Below, in pieces: positions 1 through 9,944 of a DNA stretch of 64,000 bases (position 1 is its first letter; every line of letters begins with the position of its first letter). The stretch comes from Pseudomonas sp. efr-133-TYG-5. GTDB taxonomy: Bacteria > Pseudomonadota > Gammaproteobacteria > Pseudomonadales > Pseudomonadaceae. The position numbers and the translations under genes are program-made. The notes beneath the pieces are model-generated. The model made no database searches. It saw only the letters and a program-made list of their open reading frames with translations, and had not been told where the DNA came from. The stretch spans positions 124,001 to 188,000 of the forward strand of contig NZ_JARVSM010000008.1 of the NCBI RefSeq assembly GCF_030209175.1, given 5' to 3'.

Positions 1-550
1 GCGAGGCGTTGAGGAAGTCCACCAGGCCCACGGTGTAGACCAGCGAGGTGTCCTGGAACAGGATGATGCTCTGCTGCAGCAGCAGCGGGGTCATCTTGCG
101 GAACGCCTGCGGCAGGATGATCAGGCGCATCATCTGCCCGTAGGTCATGCCCAGTGCCTGCGCGGCACCCATCTGGCCCTTGGGGATCGACTGCACGCCG
201 GCACGGACGATTTCGCAGAAGTAAGCCGCTTCGAACATCATGAAGGCCACGATGCACGAGGTGAACGCGCCGATCGGGGTGTCTTCGCCGGTGATCCAGC
301 GCAGCACGAACGGCACCGCCAGGTAGAACCAGGTGATCACCAGCAGCAGCGGGATGGAGCGGAAATAGTTGACGTAGGCGCCGGCGATGCTCGACAGCAG
401 CTTGCTGTGGGACAGGCGCATCAATGCCAGGAGAGTGCCGAGGATGATTCCGCCGACCACGCCCAGCGCCATCAGCTTGAGGGTCATCAGCATGCCGTTC
501 CACAGGCCGGGAATGGCCGGGACGATGCCACTGAAATCGAATTCCATCAT
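1..550 (-). CDS. gltK: Glutamate/aspartate ABC transporter permease GltK (AatM), C-terminus cut by window edge
   Basis: Inner-membrane permease of a type-1 polar amino-acid importer. About 183 residues are visible, starting MMEFDFSG. They include hydrophobic segments and the EAA-type cytoplasmic loop for ATPase contact (around G-AAQALGMTYGQMMRLIILPQA). The start codon overlaps the gltJ stop codon in an ATGA at 547-550, so the two are translationally coupled. The C-terminal part and presumably the ATPase gene (gltL/aatP) lie beyond position 1. Substrate is inferred from family and operon; related permeases for other polar amino acids look similar. Confidence 0.9.
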   Translation of the reverse strand, partial: MMEFDFSGIVPAIPGLWNGMLMTLKLMALGVVGGIILGTLLALMRLSHSKLLSSIAGAYVNYFRSIPLLLVITWFYLAVPFVLRWITGEDTPIGAFTSCIVAFMMFEAAYFCEIVRAGVQSIPKGQMGAAQALGMTYGQMMRLIILPQAFRKMTPLLLQQSIILFQDTSLVYTVGLVDFLNAS

Positions 551-1293
551 TTACCCCCTACGGAGATCAGGCCGGGCACGGCGACTTTCTTCTCGACCAT
601 GCGCATCAGCAGCATCAGGCTCATGTTCAGGGTGAAATAGATCAGGGTCGCCAGGGTGAAGGCTTCGAACAGGTTGGCCGAGAACTCGGCGGTCTGTTTG
701 GTTTGCGCCAGCAGTTCCATCAGGCCGATCAAGGACGCCACGGAGGAGTTCTTGAACACGTTGAGGAATTCCGAGGTCAGCGGCGGAATGATGATCCGGT
801 AGGCCTGGGGCAGCAGCACGTTCCAGTAGATCTGCGGCAGCTTGAAGCCCATGGCGCGGGCGGCGGATTCCTGGCCACGCGGCAGCGCCTGGATACCGGT
901 GCGAACCTGTTCGCAGACGCGGGCGGCGGTGAACAGGCCCAGGCACACGACAACGCTCAGGTAGGCCGAGGTGGTCGGGTTGAGGTCCTGCTTATACCAG
1001 TCCTGCAGGTTCTGCGGCAGCATGTCGGGTACCAGGAAGTACCAGATGAACAGCTGAACCAGCAGCGGCACGTTGCGGAACAACTCGACGTAGCAGGTCG
1101 CGATGCCCGACACGATGCGGTTCGGCACGGTGCGCATGATGCCCAGCAGCGAGCCCAGCAACAGGGCGATGATCCAGGCCACGACGGCGATGGCGATGGT
1201 CCAGCCCAGGCCGGAGATGAACCAGTCGAGATAGGTCTCGCTGCCCACGCCGGTGGACTTGAAGAACACGCCCCAGTCCCAGTTGTAATTCAT
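547..1293 (-). CDS. gltJ: Glutamate/aspartate ABC transporter permease GltJ (AatQ)
   Basis: Encodes a 248-residue inner-membrane permease that pairs with GltK to form the channel for acidic amino acids delivered by periplasmic GltI. I chose the start MNYNWDWGVFF because a GGGGAG ribosome site lies just upstream; the longer reading frame adds a 28-residue arginine-rich leader untypical of the family. Several membrane segments and the EAA-like loop (R-SAARAMGFKLPQIYWNVLLPQA) are visible. It follows gltI by about 190 bases containing a stable stem-loop and overlaps gltK by four bases. Confidence 0.92.
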   Translation of the reverse strand: MNYNWDWGVFFKSTGVGSETYLDWFISGLGWTIAIAVVAWIIALLLGSLLGIMRTVPNRIVSGIATCYVELFRNVPLLVQLFIWYFLVPDMLPQNLQDWYKQDLNPTTSAYLSVVVCLGLFTAARVCEQVRTGIQALPRGQESAARAMGFKLPQIYWNVLLPQAYRIIIPPLTSEFLNVFKNSSVASLIGLMELLAQTKQTAEFSANLFEAFTLATLIYFTLNMSLMLLMRMVEKKVAVPGLISVGGK

Positions 1294-1440
1294 TAGGGTC
1301 TCCCCTCGATTCGATCGATGTACAAGTGCCCGCCTGGGGAAGATCCTTTCCCGTCTGACGTTGAACGTCAGGCACACGCGATCGGCTCGAAAACCACCGG
1401 GTCGAGTGTTCCAGTTGAAACCAGCAGGTATTAACTGTCG

Positions 1441-1466
1441 CCTGAGGGAGGGTTGGCTCCCTCAGG
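1441..1466 (-). other. Intercistronic stem-loop between gltI and gltJ
   Basis: A perfect 10-bp inverted repeat (CCTGAGGGAG / CTCCCTCAGG) with a 6-base loop. No T-run follows it in the operon direction, so it is not a simple terminator. Such hairpins downstream of periplasmic-binding-protein genes usually protect the upstream mRNA from 3' exonucleases and raise binding protein over permease levels. That role is inferred. Confidence 0.6.
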
Positions 1467-1485
1467 TGACAAGGTTAGATCAGTG

Positions 1486-2412
1486 TCAGATTTTTACGTC
1501 TGGCGCAGGCTTGTCGCTCGGGTTGGCGATCAGCTCTTTAACCTTTTCGCTCATCGGGAAGTTCAGGTTCAGACCCTTCGGCGGGATCGGGCTTTCGAAC
1601 CACTTGCTGTAGATCTTGTTGATCTCGCCGGACTTGTAGAGCGCGACGATGGCGTCGTCTACAGCCTTCTTGAAGGCCGGGTCGTCTTTGCGGACCATGC
1701 ACGCATAGGCTTCGAAGGACTGTGGAGTACCGGTGATGACCCAGTCGTCCGGCTTCTTGGCCTTGGCTTCTTCGCCGGCCAGCAGGGCGTCGTCCATCAT
1801 GAAGGCGACGGCGCGGCCGCTCTCCAGCATCTGGAAGGATTCGCCGTGGTCCTTGGCGGAGATGACGTTCATGCCCATCTGCTTGTCGGCGTTCATCGCC
1901 TTGATGATGCGCTCGGAGGTGGTGCCGGCGGTGGTCACGACGTTCTTGCCTTTGAGGTCGGCAAAGTCGGCGTAGGACGGCTTGCCATCCTTGTCTTTCT
2001 TGACCAGCAGGCGGGTGCCGATTTCGAAGATGTTGATGGTGAAGTCGACTTGCTGGGCGCGTTCGGCGTTGTTGGTGGTGGAGCCGCACTCGATATCCAC
2101 GGTGCCGTTCTGCACCAGAGGAATACGGGTTTGCGAAGTGACCAGGTTGTACTTGGCGTTCAGGTCAGGCTTGTTCAGGTCTTTTTTCAGGGCTTCTACG
2201 ATCGCGACCTGGATGTCGTGGGAGTAGCCCACCGGTTTACCCGAGGCGTCGGCGATGTAGGAGAAGGGAATGGAGCTGTCACGATGCCCGAGGGTGATGG
2301 TGCCCGAGTCGTTGATCTTCTTAAGGGTGCCGGTGAGTTCGGCAGCGAAAACTGGTGTGCTGATCAGAGCGGCAGCAATGGCTGCGCCCAGGATATGGGG
2401 AACGATGCGCAT
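1486..2412 (-). CDS. gltI: Periplasmic glutamate/aspartate-binding protein GltI (AatJ)
   Basis: Encodes a 308-residue solute-binding protein of family SBP_bac_3. The start MRIVPHILG has a GAGGAAA ribosome site and begins a classical signal peptide ending near PVFA-AELTG. Mature domain features include the N-terminal GTITLGHRDSSIPFSYI strand-helix region and the later GTTSERIIKAMN and MDDALLAGEE segments. A longer in-frame extension upstream has no signal-peptide logic and crosses the promoter, so I rejected it. It is the first gene of the operon and is preceded by sigma-54 and AauR-type elements. Confidence 0.93.
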   Translation of the reverse strand: MRIVPHILGAAIAAALISTPVFAAELTGTLKKINDSGTITLGHRDSSIPFSYIADASGKPVGYSHDIQVAIVEALKKDLNKPDLNAKYNLVTSQTRIPLVQNGTVDIECGSTTNNAERAQQVDFTINIFEIGTRLLVKKDKDGKPSYADFADLKGKNVVTTAGTTSERIIKAMNADKQMGMNVISAKDHGESFQMLESGRAVAFMMDDALLAGEEAKAKKPDDWVITGTPQSFEAYACMVRKDDPAFKKAVDDAIVALYKSGEINKIYSKWFESPIPPKGLNLNFPMSEKVKELIANPSDKPAPDVKI

Positions 2413-2529
2413 CAAATTTTCCTCGACATTGTTTTTTTTATGGAGCCGGTTGAGCGGGCCCTTTTGTACTTCGAATGCCTGACGGCTCCTGTTGTGTTGG
2501 CGCAACAGACATTCGTCGAGAGAGTGTAG

Positions 2530-2545
2530 AGCATGAGTCGTGCCA
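2530..2545 (-). promoter_or_regulatory. Sigma-54 promoter of gltI operon
   Basis: On the minus strand TGGCACGACTCATGCT matches the sigma-54 consensus TGGCACG-N4-TTGC(A/T): the GG and GC dinucleotides have the exact required spacing, with one mismatch in the -12 element. It lies about 118 bases upstream of the gltI start. Expression would need an enhancer-binding activator, consistent with the inverted repeats at 2622-2666. Confidence 0.75.
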
Positions 2546-2621
2546 GACCAGTTGCCACAGATCAACTGCTTGATTTTGCAGGGGATTAAAGTTTTTTGAG
2601 GGTATTTTTGCGGCTTTCTGA

Positions 2622-2635
2622 TCCGGTTAACCGAA
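2622..2635. promoter_or_regulatory. AauR-type operator (imperfect inverted repeat)
   Basis: TCCGGTTAACCGAA matches the pseudomonad AauR motif TTCGG-N4-CCGAA (recalled from work on acidic amino-acid uptake) with one mismatch. It lies about 80-90 bases upstream of the sigma-54 promoter, a normal enhancer position, and its centre is 31 bases (about three helical turns) from the second copy. Confidence 0.6.
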
Positions 2636-2652
2636 CCGACCGACAGGTCGCG

Positions 2653-2666
2653 TTCGGAAAACCGAA
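2653..2666. promoter_or_regulatory. AauR-type operator (perfect inverted repeat)
   Basis: TTCGGAAAACCGAA is a perfect match to TTCGG-N4-CCGAA. With the copy at 2622-2635 it forms a tandem enhancer on the same face of the helix. AauR is the response regulator of the AauSR system for glutamate/aspartate; its gene is not in this window. The motif match is direct, the protein assignment is inferred. Confidence 0.65.
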
Positions 2667-2768
2667 TGGCGCTCGACCGGTTATCTGCGGACGTCCGGGA
2701 TGAACGCGGTCTCATGCAGGTACAACCACTGCAACGGGGCTTAACAGCCTGTTTGAAAGGATTTAACA

Positions 2769-3671
2769 GTGAGCCACAACGCCATGCACGTGCACTTGAA
2801 CCGGGTGCAGACATTTCTCGCGATCGTCGATTTCGGCTCCTTCACCAAGGCTGCCAGCTACCTGAACATCAGCCGAGCCATGGCCAGCCTGCACATCAAG
2901 GCGCTGGAGGAGGCGCTGGCCACGACGTTGCTGGTTCGCAATACCCGGGCCATCGCCCTGACCGAAACCGGGCAGAGCTTCTATGCCGAGTTCAAGGCCA
3001 TCGTCGCGGACATCGACACTGCTTTCGACAAGGTCCTGCAGGGCAGCGAGCGGCTTGGCGGCACGCTGCGAATCAGTTCGACCAGCGAGTACGGCGAAAA
3101 ATACCTGCTGCCGTTGCTGCCGCTGTTCGCACAGCGCTACCCGCAGATCAAATTGAGTTATTACGCCGACTCGTCGCTCAATGATCTGGTCGCCGAGAAA
3201 CTCGACCTGGTGATTCGTCTCGGCAGCCTGGCGGACTCGGCGTTCAAGAGCCGCAAGATCGCCGATTATCACGTCGTGCCGGTGGCCACTGCGGCGTTTC
3301 TGCAGCGCCATCCGGTGCACGCGCCGCAGGATCTGAACGGGGTGCCGTGGATCGCCAACAGCAATCTGCAGACGCCGACCCAGTGGCTGTTGCACGACGC
3401 ACAGGGGCAGGAGGTCACGGTCAGCGGCGTGCCGTACTTCGAATCGAATTCTTCGGCGGCGATGCGTGCGATGACGCTGTCGTCGCTGGGGGTTGCGGTA
3501 TTGCCGCAGTGGCTGATCGAGGATGAACTGGCCAGCGGGCAATTGATCCGTTTGCTGCCGGCGTATTCGCTGCCGGCACGCTCGATCAATGTGGTGTTTC
3601 CCAACCAGGCCCACGTGCCACACAAGTCGCGGGTGTTCATTGATTTTCTGTTGCAGCACCTGGCGCAGTAG
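2769..3671 (+). CDS. LysR-family transcriptional regulator
   Basis: Encodes 300 residues. The N-terminal winged helix-turn-helix covers about residues 8-65 (TFLAIVDFGSFTKAASYLN...RAMASLHIKALE). A substrate-binding domain of about 200 residues follows (GGTLRISSTSEYGEKYLLPLLPLF). The GTG start has GAAAGGA about 5 bases upstream; an ATG 15 bases later is an alternative. It is divergent from the gltI operon, so it could share its control region, but the sigma-54/AauR elements already explain gltI regulation. Its effector and targets cannot be read from sequence. A strong terminator follows. Confidence 0.88.
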   Translation: MSHNAMHVHLNRVQTFLAIVDFGSFTKAASYLNISRAMASLHIKALEEALATTLLVRNTRAIALTETGQSFYAEFKAIVADIDTAFDKVLQGSERLGGTLRISSTSEYGEKYLLPLLPLFAQRYPQIKLSYYADSSLNDLVAEKLDLVIRLGSLADSAFKSRKIADYHVVPVATAAFLQRHPVHAPQDLNGVPWIANSNLQTPTQWLLHDAQGQEVTVSGVPYFESNSSAAMRAMTLSSLGVAVLPQWLIEDELASGQLIRLLPAYSLPARSINVVFPNQAHVPHKSRVFIDFLLQHLAQ

Positions 3672-3681
3672 GCGCCACAGC

Positions 3682-3720
3682 AAAAAGCCCCTGAATCGTG
3701 CGATTCAGGGGCTTTTTTTT
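3682..3720. terminator. Bidirectional intrinsic terminator
   Basis: A-run, a perfect GC-rich stem (GCCCCTGAATCG / CGATTCAGGGGC) and an eight-T run. It lies between the convergent LysR gene and glpD and can serve both strands. Confidence 0.92.
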
Positions 3721-3734
3721 GCACTGCGTTAAGG

Positions 3735-5273
3735 TCAGGCCGCTTCGATCTTGCTGCGATTGTGCTCGACCTTGCTGAGGTACGCCGCCAGTTTTTCCTG
3801 TTCGGCGGCGGTCGTGAACAGGCCCAGCTTGCTGCGGCGCCAGAGGATGTCGTGCGCGGTGGTGGCCCACTCTTCGCTGCACAGGTAATCGACCTCACGG
3901 GTGTAGAGCCCGCCGCCGATGTGTTCGCCCATGTCGGCAAGGGTGTCGACGCCTTCGAGCATGCGCCAGGTGCGGCTGCCGTAGGTGGTGGCCCAGCGGC
4001 GGGCGATTTCACTCGGTACCCAGTCGAACTTGTCGCGGATGCGCGCGCTCAAGGCCTGCGGCGTGGTCATGTCTTCGCCGCCGGGCAGGGTCGCGGTGGC
4101 GGTCCAGCTTGGGCGCATCTGGGTGAAGAACGGCATCAGCTGCGCCATCGCCGATTCGGCCAGTTTGCGGTAGGTGGTCAGCTTGCCGCCGAACACCGAC
4201 AGCAGCGGCGCTTCGTCCGCGCCGCCGGACAGCGCCAGGGTGTAGTCGCGGGTCACGGCCGACGGGTTGTCGGATTCGTCATTGCACAGCGGACGTACGC
4301 CCGAATAGCTGTGCAGGATATCTTCGCGGCCGATCTGCTTCTTGAAGTGGGCGTTGACCACGTTGAGCAGGTAATCGGTTTCGCCGTCGGTGATTGCCAC
4401 TTTCGCCGGATCGCCGGTGTACTCACGATCGGTAGTACCGATCAGGGTGAAGCTGTTCAGGTACGGGATGGTGAAAACGATGCGCTGGTCTTCGTTCTGC
4501 AGGATGTGCGCGTGCTCACCTTCGTACAGTTTCGGCACGATGATGTGGCTGCCCTGGATCAGACGGATGCCATACGGCGATTCCATCTTCAGGTCGTCAC
4601 GGATGAACTTGGCCACCCATGGGCCGGCGGCGTTCACCAGGGCCTTGGCGCGAATCGAAAACAGACTGCCATCGGCGCGTTCCAGGTGCAGGTGCCACAG
4701 ACCCTTGCTGCGGCGGGCGCTGACGCAGCGGGTCTGGGTATGCACATGCGCGCCTTTTTCGCGGGCGGCCATGGCGTTCAGCACCACCAGGCGGGCGTCG
4801 TCGACCCAGCAGTCGGAGTATTCGAAGCCCTTGCTGATTTCGCTTTTCAGGGCGCTGTCGGCACCGAACTTGAGGCTTCGCGAGCCTGGCAGTTTTTCCC
4901 GCTTGCCGAGGTTGTCATAGAGGAACAGGCCGGCGCGGATCATCCAGGCCGGACGCAGGTGCGGGCGGTGCGGCAGCACGAAGCGCATTGGTTTGACGAT
5001 GTGCGGGGCCTTGGCCAGCAGCACTTCGCGTTCGGCCAGGGCTTCGCGCACCAGACGGAATTCGTAATGTTCGAGGTAGCGCAGGCCACCGTGGATCAGC
5101 TTGCTGCTGGCCGACGACGTGTGGCTGGTAAGGTCATCCTTTTCGCAAAGGAACACCGAAAGACCGCGACCGGCGGCATCCGCTGCGATCCCCACGCCAT
5201 TGATGCCGCCACCAATGACGGCGATATCGTAGATCTCGGCGAGAGGGGGCGTAGGCAAGGTAGAAGTGGGCAT
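3735..5273 (-). CDS. glpD: Aerobic glycerol-3-phosphate dehydrogenase GlpD
   Basis: Encodes a 512-residue FAD enzyme that oxidises sn-glycerol 3-phosphate to dihydroxyacetone phosphate and passes electrons to the quinone pool at the inner membrane. The dinucleotide fold is at residues 16-40 (YDIAVIGGGINGVGIAADAAGRG). The family signature SSKLIHGGLRYLEHYEF follows near residues 56-72, and the C-terminal helical domain contains the DFALVGISG-independent DAO_C region. Length matches E. coli GlpD (501 residues). It has its own control region with a candidate GlpR operator, separated from glpR by a repeat element. Confidence 0.96.
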   Translation of the reverse strand: MPTSTLPTPPLAEIYDIAVIGGGINGVGIAADAAGRGLSVFLCEKDDLTSHTSSASSKLIHGGLRYLEHYEFRLVREALAEREVLLAKAPHIVKPMRFVLPHRPHLRPAWMIRAGLFLYDNLGKREKLPGSRSLKFGADSALKSEISKGFEYSDCWVDDARLVVLNAMAAREKGAHVHTQTRCVSARRSKGLWHLHLERADGSLFSIRAKALVNAAGPWVAKFIRDDLKMESPYGIRLIQGSHIIVPKLYEGEHAHILQNEDQRIVFTIPYLNSFTLIGTTDREYTGDPAKVAITDGETDYLLNVVNAHFKKQIGREDILHSYSGVRPLCNDESDNPSAVTRDYTLALSGGADEAPLLSVFGGKLTTYRKLAESAMAQLMPFFTQMRPSWTATATLPGGEDMTTPQALSARIRDKFDWVPSEIARRWATTYGSRTWRMLEGVDTLADMGEHIGGGLYTREVDYLCSEEWATTAHDILWRRSKLGLFTTAAEQEKLAAYLSKVEHNRSKIEAA

Positions 5274-5300
5274 CGGCTGGCCTCGGGCTCTTTTGATTTT

Positions 5301-5320
5301 CTGTTTGGAAATCGAACATA
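5301..5320 (-). promoter_or_regulatory. Candidate GlpR operator upstream of glpD
   Basis: The minus-strand 20-mer TATGTTCGATTTCCAAACAG matches about 14 of 20 positions of the recalled E. coli GlpR consensus (WATKTTCGWTAWCGAAMATW), with a perfect left half. It lies 28-47 bases upstream of the glpD start. An AATTTTCGAA half-site at 5411-5420 may be a second contact. An overlapping palindrome, GAACAT-AA-ATGTTC, occupies 5314-5327. Confidence 0.5.
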
Positions 5321-5455
5321 AATGTTCATTTGCGAAAATGGTAGCCGATAAAGACGCGCACAGCCAGTCGACTTCGATTGAAAAAACTCATCGAAGGGCG
5401 GTTAAAGGAAAATTTTCGAACATTCGCGGGCGGATCGCCCTGCATGAGCGACTGA

Positions 5456-5564
5456 TCGTTCCCACGCTCTGCGTGGGAATGCATACATTGACGCTCTGCG
5501 TCAGCTACTGAAAGGGTATGCAGAGCGTCCCGGGCGGGCATTCCCACGCAGAGCGTGGGAATGA
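5456..5564. repeat. Nested palindromic intergenic repeat (about 108 bp)
   Basis: Two arms of about 26 bases (5457-5482 and 5538-5563) are inverted copies with one mismatch. Each arm is itself a palindrome (TCCCACGC-TCT-GCGTGGGA). The middle holds a smaller nested pair (GACGCTCTGCGTC and GCAGAGCGTC). The whole can fold into a long cruciform. Elements containing the CCCACGCTCTGCGTGGGAA unit recur between genes in fluorescent pseudomonads, so this is probably a REPIN- or MITE-like non-autonomous element. It carries no gene. Confidence 0.8.
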
Positions 5565-5597
5565 AATTCACCGGGAGGGAATTATGCGGGAAGGGGT

Positions 5598-6353
5598 TTA
5601 AACGACTTCCAGGCGAATCTTGTGCTGGCTCAACAATTGAGCCAGCGCCGGCACGGGTTGCTGATCGGTCACCAGGCAGTCGATCAGGCTGATCGGGCCG
5701 AGGCGGATCATGGCGTTACGGCCGAACTTGCTCGAGTCCGCCGCGAGGATCACCTGCCGCGCATTGGCGATGATCGCTTGCGAGACGCGTACTTCCTGGT
5801 AATCGAAATCGAGCAGGCTGCCGTCCTCGTCGATGCCGCTGATACCGACCAGGGCGAAATCGACCTTGAACTGGTTGATGAAGTCGACGCTGGCCTGACC
5901 GACCACGCCGCCGTCGCGGCGCACGTTGCCGCCGGTCAGCAGCACATCGAAATCATCCTTGGCACTGAGCATCGAAGCGACGTGCAGGTTGTTGGTGATG
6001 ATTTTCAGGTGGCTGTGATTGAGCAGGGCGCGGGCGATGGATTCGGTGGTGGTGCCGATGTTGATGAACAGCGAGGCGTGATCGGGAATCTGCGCGGCGA
6101 TGGCTTCACCGATACGTTGCTTTTCATCGCGCATCTGATCGGCGCGCATCGCATAGGCGGTGTTTTCGACGCTGGAGTCATAGGCCGCGCCGCCATGGTA
6201 GCGACGCAGCAGATTGGCTTCCGCGAGCTGATTGATGTCGCGGCGGATGGTTTGCGGGGTAACAACGAACAACGTGGCCATTTCCTCGATGCTGACGTAG
6301 CCGCGTTCGCGGACCAGCTCGAGGATTTGCTGCTGACGGGGAGGCAGATTCAT
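5598..6353 (-). CDS. glpR: DeoR-family glycerol-3-phosphate regulon repressor GlpR
   Basis: Encodes 251 residues. A DeoR-type helix-turn-helix occupies residues 1-57 (RQQQILELVRERGYVSIEEMATLF...TIRRDINQL). A sugar-phosphate isomerase-like effector domain follows, with the GTTTESIARALL and LLTGGNVRRDGGVVG motifs. AAAGGA lies seven bases upstream of the start. It represses glpF, glpK and glpD and is relieved by glycerol 3-phosphate (family knowledge). It sits between glpK and glpD, the normal Pseudomonas arrangement. Confidence 0.95.
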   Translation of the reverse strand: MNLPPRQQQILELVRERGYVSIEEMATLFVVTPQTIRRDINQLAEANLLRRYHGGAAYDSSVENTAYAMRADQMRDEKQRIGEAIAAQIPDHASLFINIGTTTESIARALLNHSHLKIITNNLHVASMLSAKDDFDVLLTGGNVRRDGGVVGQASVDFINQFKVDFALVGISGIDEDGSLLDFDYQEVRVSQAIIANARQVILAADSSKFGRNAMIRLGPISLIDCLVTDQQPVPALAQLLSQHKIRLEVV

Positions 6354-6583
6354 GGGGCGTCCTTTGGGCTGCCGTGCAAAATTTGCCCATGATGACGCAG
6401 GAATCCACTCCCTACCAGTTTCCAGACAACGTGAAAGCGACAGCGCAGGTCAATCCTGCGTTGAAAGCAGGCGCGGACGACTCATTCACAGACCCGTAAA
6501 TGGCGCGTCCTCACCTGTTTCTGTTGCGCTTGCAACGCTTTCACGTCTGTTTGCAGCCTATGGATAGCAGTCCTCAGGTTGGC

Positions 6584-8086
<1,503 letters not shown>

Positions 8087-8164
8087 GTCGATTGCCTTGG
8101 ACGAAATAAGGGAGAGTGGGCCGTGGCGCGGGCTCGGTAAGGGCAGGAGTCCGCGCCGACTGTT

Positions 8165-9016
8165 TCAAGAAGTTCTTGGTTTGCCGTCAATGGCCGGTTC
8201 TGCATCCTTTGTAGCAGGTGTGGCGCCGGTCAGGTGACGAGCGATAAGCCCGCGATACCCGGCGGCGCCGAGGCAGGCACCGACAATCGGTGCAAAAATC
8301 GGAATCAGGAAGTACGGGATTTCGCGCGCACCGGTGAAGGAAATTTCACCCCAGCCAGCGAAGAAAGTCATCAGTTTCGGGCCGAAGTCTCGGGCCGGGT
8401 TCATCGCGAAGCCGGTCAGCGGGCCCATCGAACTGCCGATCACGGCAATCAGCAGACCGATCAACAGCGGCGCCAGCGGGCCTTTCGGCAGGCCGTTGTT
8501 GTCGTCGGTCAGGGACATGATCACGCCCATCAGGATCGCGGTGATGATCATCTCGACCAGAAAGGCCTGCGCGGTGGACAGCACCGGATTGGGGAAGGTG
8601 GAGAATACCGAGGCCAGTTCCAGGCTGGCGGCCGTACCCCGGACCATGTGATGAGTCTGTTCGAAATCGAAGAACAGGTTGCTGTACAGCGTGTAAACCA
8701 ACAGCGCGCCGCAGAAGGCGCCGGCGATCTGGGCGAGGATGTAGAACGGCAGTTTGCGCTTTTCGAAGTCGGCGAAAATGCTCAGGGCGATGCTCACGGC
8801 AGGGTTGAGATGCGCACCGGACACTCCGGCGGTGAGGTAGATCGCCATGCTCACGCCGACGCCCCAGATGATGCTGATTTCCCACAGGCCGAAACTGGCG
8901 CCCGCGACCTTGAGCGCGGCGACGCAGCCAGTGCCGAAAAAGATCAGCAGTGCAGTACCCAGAAATTCGGCCAGGCATTGGCCCGATAGCGATGGTTGCG
9001 GTAAAGCAGTTGTCAT
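8165..9016 (-). CDS. glpF: Glycerol uptake facilitator GlpF (aquaglyceroporin)
   Basis: Encodes a 283-residue six-helix MIP-family channel. Both pore half-helix motifs are present: SGAHLNPAVS in the first half and GFAMNPARDFGPK in the second, the latter with the selectivity-filter arginine and the aspartate typical of glycerol-conducting members. First gene of the glpFK transcript; the upstream region has a candidate GlpR site. Confidence 0.96.
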   Translation of the reverse strand: MTTALPQPSLSGQCLAEFLGTALLIFFGTGCVAALKVAGASFGLWEISIIWGVGVSMAIYLTAGVSGAHLNPAVSIALSIFADFEKRKLPFYILAQIAGAFCGALLVYTLYSNLFFDFEQTHHMVRGTAASLELASVFSTFPNPVLSTAQAFLVEMIITAILMGVIMSLTDDNNGLPKGPLAPLLIGLLIAVIGSSMGPLTGFAMNPARDFGPKLMTFFAGWGEISFTGAREIPYFLIPIFAPIVGACLGAAGYRGLIARHLTGATPATKDAEPAIDGKPRTS

Positions 9017-9378
9017 TGAAAACCTCGGTTTTTGTTGTTGTCTGGCGCGTTTGCCGAGAGGGCAAGGCGCGATTTTCCCCGGGGCAGGATCCCCATCCCG
9101 ATCCCGGTTTACTGCTGGGTGCTGCGGTGATGATAATTCTTACATTATTCAGATTCGAAAAAATATAGACAAGAAACACTGCTGTCAAAGGTCGAAAGTG
9201 AACCGCCGGTCACAATAAAACTATCAGCCATATGAATGATCCTTTCGGCAAGTCGTGGCGGTGACGGCTTATTTGCCTGCAGGCCACGGGAAACGCGGCG
9301 TGCGCTAGAGCCTTTTGCTCGACGATGGCCTAGAATCCGGCGCAGGATTTTTCTGCCACTGCCGAGCCTGGAGCTGCC
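9017..9378. promoter_or_regulatory. Divergent control region glpF / ybaK
   Basis: This 362-base gene-free stretch separates two divergent genes. It contains an AT-rich segment (about 9130-9170) suited to the glpF promoter. The minus-strand 20-mer at 9144-9163 matches about 13 of 20 positions of the E. coli GlpR consensus, including the TTTTTTCGA half. No RNA gene or ORF is convincing here. Confidence 0.45.
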
Positions 9379-9849
9379 ATGACCCCTGCGTTGGACTTGT
9401 TGAAAAAAGTTCGTGCCGAACATCGCGTGCACAGTTACGAACATGACCCCAAGGCGGCGTCGTATGGGCTGGAGGCTTCGGAAAAGCTCGGCCTGGACCC
9501 GGCACAGGTGTTCAAGACGCTGCTGGCGGCCAGCGAAAAAGGTGAATTGCTGGTAGCCGTGGTGCCGGTCGTCGGAAGTCTCGACCTCAAGGGCCTGGCC
9601 CACGCCGCGGGTGTGAAGAAAGTGGAAATGGCCGATCCGGCTGCCGCGCAACGCTCCACTGGTTACTTGCTGGGCGGCATCAGTCCGCTGGGGCAGAAGA
9701 AACGTCTGCGCACCTTCATCGACAACTCCGCCCAGGCTTTCGCGAGCATTTACGTCAGTGCCGGCCGGCGCGGGCTGGAAGTGGAACTGGCACCGGCGGT
9801 GCTGGCCGAACATACCCAGGCCAGGTTCGCCGACATCGGTCGCGCCTGA
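9379..9849 (+). CDS. ybaK: YbaK/EbsC-family Cys-tRNA(Pro) deacylase
   Basis: Encodes 156 residues, the usual length of the free-standing YbaK trans-editing enzyme that hydrolyses mischarged Cys-tRNA(Pro). Visible family features are HDPKAASYGLEASEKLGLDPAQVFKTLL, the KLLV-type strand LLVAVVPVVGSLDLK, and GYLLGGISPLGQKK, which contains the conserved GGISP loop. It stands alone, divergent from glpF. Confidence 0.93.
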   Translation: MTPALDLLKKVRAEHRVHSYEHDPKAASYGLEASEKLGLDPAQVFKTLLAASEKGELLVAVVPVVGSLDLKGLAHAAGVKKVEMADPAAAQRSTGYLLGGISPLGQKKRLRTFIDNSAQAFASIYVSAGRRGLEVELAPAVLAEHTQARFADIGRA

Positions 9850-9944
9850 CCCGCGCCGCTGTATGTAGAAAATTGCGCGGCTCTGTCACTGGCGCCGATT
9901 GGGCCGGCGCTGCATGCTCTGCCGACGAATCCAGGGAGATGGTT

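Noticed and set aside
1453..2529. 358-codon + strand frame opposite gltI
   Set aside because: Shadow of a clear periplasmic binding-protein gene.
5456..5564. CRISPR-like repeat
   Set aside because: Only two arms in inverted, not direct, orientation with no spacers; it fits a palindromic intergenic element.
5266..5571. Two small frames (about 81 codons each, opposite strands) between glpD and glpR
   Set aside because: They run through the GlpR operator and the palindromic repeat and have no ribosome site or homology.
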